The translations under genes and the position numbers were made by a program. A stretch of DNA of 64,000 bases from Halomarinibacterium sp041392125 (GTDB taxonomy: Bacteria; Bacteroidota; Bacteroidia; Flavobacteriales; Flavobacteriaceae): assembly GCA_041392125.1 (NCBI GenBank), contig JAWKMR010000007.1, positions 1-64,000 of the forward strand, given 5' to 3'. Below, one piece after another: positions 59,689 through 64,000 of this stretch; position 1 is the first letter of the stretch; every line of letters starts with the position of its first letter. A model generated the notes under the pieces. It was not told the origin of the DNA and ran no database searches. It saw only the letters and a program-made list of their open reading frames with translations.

Positions 59689-60051
59689 GGTAAAGGGTGA
59701 AGGATGAAGGATGAAGGATGAAGGAGAGATTAAACCTAAGACCTAAGACCCAGAACCCAATACCTTTGACCTAGTGATTGTTGATTGTTGATTGTTGATT
59801 GTTGATTGTTGATTGTTGATTGTTGATAGGAAGATAATAAACCTTGTCCCTACGATTCGACTCCGGGGCTCGTTATTCGAGCCTTTATTACATCCCCCTT
59901 TGTCCCCCTTCAAAGGGGGAAATAGGCATCATACAAAAAACTCCTCCCTTTGAAGGGAGGTTGGGAGGGATGTTATTTACTATCCAACAATTCGACTCCC
60001 AAACTTTGTTATTAGGAATCCGAAGGAATTTCAGTGATAGACGGTGGCGCA
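59689..60051. repeat. Long direct repeat, copy 1
   Basis: Non-coding. Copy 1 begins GGTAAAGGGTGAAGGATGAAGG and ends GGTGGCGCA; copy 2 is at 60065-60399 with few differences. Internally it has purine-rich GGATGAA repeats, seven TGATTGT units (59775-59823), and two inverted repeats of the type CCCCCTTCAAAGGGGG and CCTCCCTTTGAAGGGAGG. Open frames across it are repeat translations, not genes. It is probably a Bacteroidetes intergenic repetitive element. Confidence 0.85.
59775..59827. repeat. 7-bp tandem array (TGATTGT)7
   Basis: Seven perfect TGATTGT units plus TGAT in copy 1. Copy 2 has three units (60151-60171). The 28-nt length difference between copies equals four units. Confidence 0.9.
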
Positions 60052-60064
60052 TTGAAAGGTTAAG

Positions 60065-60399
60065 GGTAAAGGGTGAAGGATGAAGAGTGAAAGAGAGACT
60101 AAACCCAGGACCTAAGACCTAAGACCCAGGACCCAATACCTTTGACCTAGTGATTGTTGATTGTTGATTGTTGATAGGAAGATAATAAACCTTGTCCCTA
60201 CGTTTCGACTTCGGGGCTCGTTATTCGAGCCTTTATTACATCCCCCTTTGTCCCCCTTCAAAGGGGGAAATAGGCATCATACAAAAAACCCCTCCCTTTG
60301 AAGGGAGGTTGGGAGGGATGTTATTTACTACCCTACAATTCGACTCCCAAACTTTGTTATTAGGAATCCGAAGGAATTTCAGTGATAGACGGTGGCGCA
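60065..60399. repeat. Long direct repeat, copy 2
   Basis: Second copy of the element at 59689-60051; most differences are single bases and the number of TGATTGT units. The following stretch 60400-60680 is unique: it holds a T-rich region, a perfect palindrome at 60584-60603, and two copies of an 18-mer TCAAGRCAAAATGAACAG (60517-60534 and 60615-60632). No gene is seen there. Confidence 0.85.
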
Positions 60400-60583
60400 A
60401 GCGGAAGTGCGTTTTGCGAAGCAAAAAGAAAGCATGCAGCGTTAGCGACAGCCGCGGTTTTGGCTTTGCCAAAAATCACCTTAATTCCTTCTTGAATTTT
60501 TTGGTTCGTTTTTGTTTCAAGACAAAATGAACAGAGAGTACCATAAGGACTAGACTTTTTTGAGAGCTTCGCTCGCAACCTTC

Positions 60584-60603
60584 GTGTAACTAATTAGTTA
60601 CAC
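60584..60603. repeat. 20-bp perfect palindrome
   Basis: GTGTAACTAATTAGTTACAC is its own reverse complement. It sits in the gap between the repeat copies and the esterase 3' end, so it could be a cruciform, a terminator-like element or an operator; no gene start lies next to it. Confidence 0.6.
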
Positions 60604-60680
60604 TCGCTTGTGCATCAAGGCAAAATGAACAGTAATAACGGCAATGCAAAAGAAAATGAATATAAATATAAAGAAGGAAA

Positions 60681-61889
60681 TTACCCCTTCAATCGCTCCA
60701 ACTCCTTCGCAATACGCCCCAGCCATTTTTCGGTGTCCTCTTGCGAAAGGGCATGTTTCTTAGCATCCAGCATGGCCTTGGCGGCTTCGTAGGTGGCGAT
60801 GGACTGATTGGGATTTCCTAGTTCCTCAAGTACCCATGCCTTTCCAAAGTAAGAACGGATATCATGGCTGTCTTTCACTAAGGCGAGGTTGTATAATTCC
60901 AAAGCACTATTATACTGCTCTTCTTCCCCCAGACTACCGGCATAACGGCGCAGAGAGCGAGCCGATAACGGGACAAAATACCCCAATTTTTGTGTTTGTT
61001 GTGCTTCGTATGCCTGTATTTGTTGGGAGAGACTTTGTTGGGTGTTGGCCGCAAACTGTTCGATAAGGAATTCATCTACCTGATAGGCACGATTCATTTC
61101 CAGCAGGCCAAAATCGATGGAAGGGGCTACCACCCCCCAGTGGGAGACATCGTCTATCTGGCGGGTGTGCCAGTGCAGGGTAGGGTTGGGGTGTTGTGTG
61201 AGTAATGAATCCAGATACTGCACTTGGGGGCCGAAGAACCGTTCATTACTTCCTATGGTACCGTGGGTGCCAAAGAAAAATTTATGGAAAGGTTGCTGTT
61301 GGGTGATACGCTCCTTAGCATCGTTCAGGATTTGGTTGTTAAGGTAATGCATAGCAGGACTTACGGCAATATAGGCGTTAAAGAGGTCTTTTTGCTCCCC
61401 AAATAAGGTATGGGCGACAAAGGCTCCACCACGGGAATGCCCTATAAGGGCCCGAAACTCATTAATTCTGAAATTTTCTTTAATAAAAGGAAATACCTCA
61501 TATTGTAAATGGCCTTGCAGCACTTCGGCTTGGCCATTGTTGTTTTCATCATCCGGGGGCAGCGACCGGTCTTTAGGGATAAACTCGGTACCGCGATTAT
61601 CGCTGTGGATGCCTACTACAATAACAGGCATCATGTGGTAGCTCCAAACCAGATAGTCGGCAATGCTTTTGGCCTGATGGTAAAACGAGGCCGCCTGGGC
61701 ATCCAGCACATAGATAACGCCAAAGGCCTCCTCGGTCTCATAATACAGCTCCGGCACATGCACATAAAAGGTGCGATCCTTATGAAAAGCCGCCGAGGGC
61801 TGGGTGTAGGTAAAGTCGTAGGTGGGTTCCTGGGCAACAGTTGTGAGGCAAAAAAGGCAAACTGCAAGGGCAAAAAAAGAACGTGACAT
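60681..61889 (-). CDS. Secreted alpha/beta-hydrolase esterase with C-terminal TPR-like region
   Basis: 402 aa. Signal peptide about residues 1-19 (ending TTVAQ). The esterase D / IroE-like hydrolase domain (about 20-275) has GVIYVLDAQ, the nucleophile elbow GHSRGG and SHWGVVAPS with the catalytic His. The C-terminal part (about 300-400) looks like TPR units (LYNLALVKDSHDIRSYFGKAWVLEELG). It probably hydrolyses an ester or siderophore-like compound outside the cytoplasm. Its base composition is visibly richer in G+C than the region that follows. Confidence 0.9.
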   Translation of the reverse strand: MSRSFFALAVCLFCLTTVAQEPTYDFTYTQPSAAFHKDRTFYVHVPELYYETEEAFGVIYVLDAQAASFYHQAKSIADYLVWSYHMMPVIVVGIHSDNRGTEFIPKDRSLPPDDENNNGQAEVLQGHLQYEVFPFIKENFRINEFRALIGHSRGGAFVAHTLFGEQKDLFNAYIAVSPAMHYLNNQILNDAKERITQQQPFHKFFFGTHGTIGSNERFFGPQVQYLDSLLTQHPNPTLHWHTRQIDDVSHWGVVAPSIDFGLLEMNRAYQVDEFLIEQFAANTQQSLSQQIQAYEAQQTQKLGYFVPLSARSLRRYAGSLGEEEQYNSALELYNLALVKDSHDIRSYFGKAWVLEELGNPNQSIATYEAAKAMLDAKKHALSQEDTEKWLGRIAKELERLKG

Positions 61890-61968
61890 GGTGTGTTAGT
61901 TACAATGGCTTATTAAGGTAACGTAAAAGGGGGTGGGGTTATTTTTGAAGTCTCTTAAAAAGAAATAA

Positions 61969-62886
61969 TTAAGACGCTTTTTTTGCTTCCTTGTAAATTA
62001 TTTTTTTTGAAGATTTTCCTTTTACTAATTTAAAATTAATAGGATTTTTATATTCCATTTCAGGTTGAATTATTGAGTTACTAAAAAACAAAATTTCTTT
62101 ACCCTCTCTAACTTCATAAGCAGTATGCTTGAATGAGAATTCTTTTTTGTAGCAATCAGAGTAAAGTTTTTGAATTTCTGGAACATTATCGTATGAAACA
62201 ATCCATTTAATATTTTGTATTCCCTTTATTTTGTCACTTACTTTTTTATGATTTTTAGCTTCATAATGATTGAGATATAATGTGCTAGCTTTTAAGTAAT
62301 ATGGTGGGTCGAAATAAAAGATAATATTGTTATGATTAGCCTCTTGTTGTATTGTATCTATCAATTTAATAGCATCTTTATTATATAGCCTGATGTGTTT
62401 TTTCTTTTTTGCGATAGCTTTAATTCTATTAATAAGCTCTTCTTTGTTAAATCGGCAATCCATTAAATAACCCCCTGTTTGTTCCATACCTCCCATAACA
62501 CCAGCATTTATAATTCCGGAACGATTGGTTCTGTTTAAATAAAAAGTAGAGAAGCCAAGAGTAAGTAAGTCAACAGTTTTTTTATTTACTTGTATTTCTT
62601 TTTGTTTTTTCCATTCTTCAATAGTGAATTCTGCATTTTCAATTTTTTCACAAAGCTGCCTTGTTTTATTTAAAACGGAGTGCCAAAAAGCGTAAATAGA
62701 GCGGTCTCTATCATTAATAGTAATTCGTTCTACAAATCCTTCCATTAATAAAAAAAGTGCTACGGATGCACCACCAGAGTAAGGTTCCACATAATGACCA
62801 CTAATTTTATTGTCAATGCAAATTTTTGCAATAAATGCGGACAGTTTATTTTTCCCACCAGGATATCTTAATGGAGAATAAATCAT
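61969..62886 (-). CDS. dam: DNA adenine methylase (Dam/D12 class)
   Basis: 305 aa from the ATG at 62886. The longer frame would run into the upstream gene, while this start overlaps its stop by one base (TAATG). Motif X/I is PLRYPGGKNKL, then the SAM pocket YVEPYSGGASVALFLL, and the catalytic motif IV is DPPYY. It methylates adenine N6, probably in a GATC-like or other short site. It is AT-rich compared with the rest of the window. It lies in an operon with the unknown gene upstream, as in many mobile restriction/defence modules. Confidence 0.92.
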   Translation of the reverse strand: MIYSPLRYPGGKNKLSAFIAKICIDNKISGHYVEPYSGGASVALFLLMEGFVERITINDRDRSIYAFWHSVLNKTRQLCEKIENAEFTIEEWKKQKEIQVNKKTVDLLTLGFSTFYLNRTNRSGIINAGVMGGMEQTGGYLMDCRFNKEELINRIKAIAKKKKHIRLYNKDAIKLIDTIQQEANHNNIIFYFDPPYYLKASTLYLNHYEAKNHKKVSDKIKGIQNIKWIVSYDNVPEIQKLYSDCYKKEFSFKHTAYEVREGKEILFFSNSIIQPEMEYKNPINFKLVKGKSSKKIIYKEAKKAS

Positions 62887-64000
62887 TATTCTACGGAATT
62901 TAAAATTATTTTGAATAATGACTCTAATTGAGCCCATGTTGCTCTTACGTCTCTCTCTTTAGAGGTAAAATGCTCATTATGATTTATCATGTGCATTCGT
63001 TCAAGTGAATATGGTTGGTCAAAATCAGATTTTATTTGCCTTAGTGTAGCAATTAGATTATGGTCATTTATATTTTTACAACTACCATTAATTATATGTG
63101 TAAGCATCTCACCGAGTTTTGGGTTATGGGATGAATTTTTTTTAATTTTATCATATTCACTAACTTCTTTTAAATAAAATACTAGAGAACATTCAAGAAA
63201 ACTCCTCAAAAGATCATGTGTAGCGTTCGGAAATTTTTTTACTGGAATTTCTTTTAGTTCATCATATAAAATTCTAAGACTTGAATTATTTATTGCAAAT
63301 GGAATTCTTGATGGAAAGAAAAGACCAACAGGAGTAGGAAGGCTTTTTGTTTTTAAATTATTATCAATTTTTGAGTCTACTAAATTATATGATTGCTTAC
63401 CAAATAAATCCTCTGTAGTATTGTTTTGAATTTCTTTATCAACCTTTTGTGAATCAAGAGGCTTTATTGATTCAATATATTTTTCAATACTTTCTTTTTT
63501 GTTTAATGTTCTTGAATCAATTTTGTTACCTTGAAAATCTTCTTTATTTAATAAATTATATATTATTACTTTTAATTCTTTATCAAAATCACGATAATTA
63601 ATTAAAAGTTCACCATTTTCAATAATTCTATATCCGTATTTTTTTTTCGCTGGAGTAGTAGTAATTGTTCTAAAAAAATTTGTAACAAATCCTTTTCCTA
63701 AAACTTTATCTTTCATTTTTTCAGGAATTTCAAGTTCTCTAACCTTTTTTATGATTCCAATTTTTACTAGGTTATTTTCATTTTTGTTACCTCTTCTTAC
63801 ATCGTAATTAGTTCTTTCTCCATCTTCCCAACTTACTTCATTATTTTTTTTTATGTGTTTTCTGTCTACATATCTTAAACATTCAGATTCATTTAAGCCT
63901 ACTATGCATTCAAGTTCAAAATTTTCATTTATATCTATGCTTTTCTTTAGTAATGAAATAGAATCTTTTAATTTTACATTATCAGATAAATTTGGATTAA
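62886..64000 (-). CDS. Unknown protein coupled to Dam methylase (5' end outside window)
   Basis: At least 371 aa; the frame stays open to the right edge, so the ATG at 63716 is not the likely start. Readable features: GRRxD-like segment VRRGNKNENN, LLINYRDFDKELKVIIY, a basic region, PTPVGLFFPSRIPFAINN, and a helical C-terminus with HDLLRSFLECSLVFYLKE, LEMHMINH-like text and RATWAQLESLFKIIL. No catalytic motif is recognised. AT-rich like dam. Given the one-base stop-start overlap with the methylase it may be a restriction, sensing or defence partner, which is inference only. Confidence 0.7.
   Translation of the reverse strand, partial: NPNLSDNVKLKDSISLLKKSIDINENFELECIVGLNESECLRYVDRKHIKKNNEVSWEDGERTNYDVRRGNKNENNLVKIGIIKKVRELEIPEKMKDKVLGKGFVTNFFRTITTTPAKKKYGYRIIENGELLINYRDFDKELKVIIYNLLNKEDFQGNKIDSRTLNKKESIEKYIESIKPLDSQKVDKEIQNNTTEDLFGKQSYNLVDSKIDNNLKTKSLPTPVGLFFPSRIPFAINNSSLRILYDELKEIPVKKFPNATHDLLRSFLECSLVFYLKEVSEYDKIKKNSSHNPKLGEMLTHIINGSCKNINDHNLIATLRQIKSDFDQPYSLERMHMINHNEHFTSKERDVRATWAQLESLFKIILNSVE

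Noticed and set aside
59775..60171. Short tandem repeats as a CRISPR array
   Set aside because: The unit is 7 bp with no spacers and there are no cas genes.
59844..60530. Two long open frames with almost the same translation (59844-60083 and 60192-60530)
   Set aside because: They are translations of the duplicated non-coding repeat and include its palindromes; similarity of the two frames reflects DNA duplication, and neither has a signal or domain.

Overview
The window reads as chromosome of a low-GC member of the Flavobacteriia (Bacteroidetes), probably marine. The evidence is dense gene packing with many ATGA-type overlaps, promoters of the Bacteroidetes TAnnTTTG type, SPII lipoproteins, a type IX secretion tail, a SusC/TonB-type receptor with a carboxypeptidase-like N-domain, methylmalonyl-CoA mutase split into two subunits, and a fused CcoN-CcoO oxidase. 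It holds about 70 protein genes, one tRNA-Pro and no rRNA.

Layout. 1-2.6 kb: two rhomboid proteases (the first cut by the window edge) and an EEP-family hydrolase. 2.6-13.8 kb: a long minus-strand run: udk, an FtsB-like gene, mutA, a lipoprotein, mutB, a dienoyl-CoA-reductase-like SDR, then parA, parB, a DUF5683 gene, dapB, lepB and a WbqC-like gene. 13.9-19.4 kb: a PQQ-type sugar dehydrogenase, tRNA-Pro with a duplicated 3' end, terC, a Usp gene, deoC, thioredoxin and two small stress-type genes. 19.5-36.4 kb: the most interesting part, an apparent low-oxygen locus. 36.6-44.2 kb: trxB, a PadR-PspC-head-GIN operon, an OxyR regulator and small genes. 44.2-50.7 kb: a MoxR/DUF58/DUF4129/SpoIIM/RDD membrane operon. 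50.8-57.3 kb: a lipoprotein prolyl isomerase, a CoA pyrophosphatase, an acyltransferase, an ECF sigma operon and a T9SS-tagged DUF1028 protein. 57.4-61.9 kb: a TonB-dependent receptor, 1 kb of duplicated non-coding repeats and an esterase. 62-64 kb: an AT-rich pair, a Dam-type adenine methylase and an unknown partner that runs off the edge.

The low-oxygen locus. A PAS histidine kinase (19533) is translationally coupled to a regulator that joins a receiver domain to a Crp/Fnr effector and HTH (20759). Around them lie four universal stress proteins, an ATP-cone/PD-(D/E)xK protein, an MBL beta-CASP protein, a lipoprotein and the complete cbb3 oxidase assembly set (ccoI, ccoS, ccoNO, ccoQ, ccoP, ccoG, ccoH and a SafE-like protein). 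Six promoters in this stretch carry the palindrome TGAY-N4-RTCA, each centred exactly 29.5 nt upstream of a TAnnTTT(G)-type -7 box. A seventh copy precedes the kinase itself. This looks like the rhizobial FixL-FixJ-FixK cascade compressed into two proteins and driving a microaerobic regulon; the palindromes and spacing are seen directly, the regulatory link is inferred.
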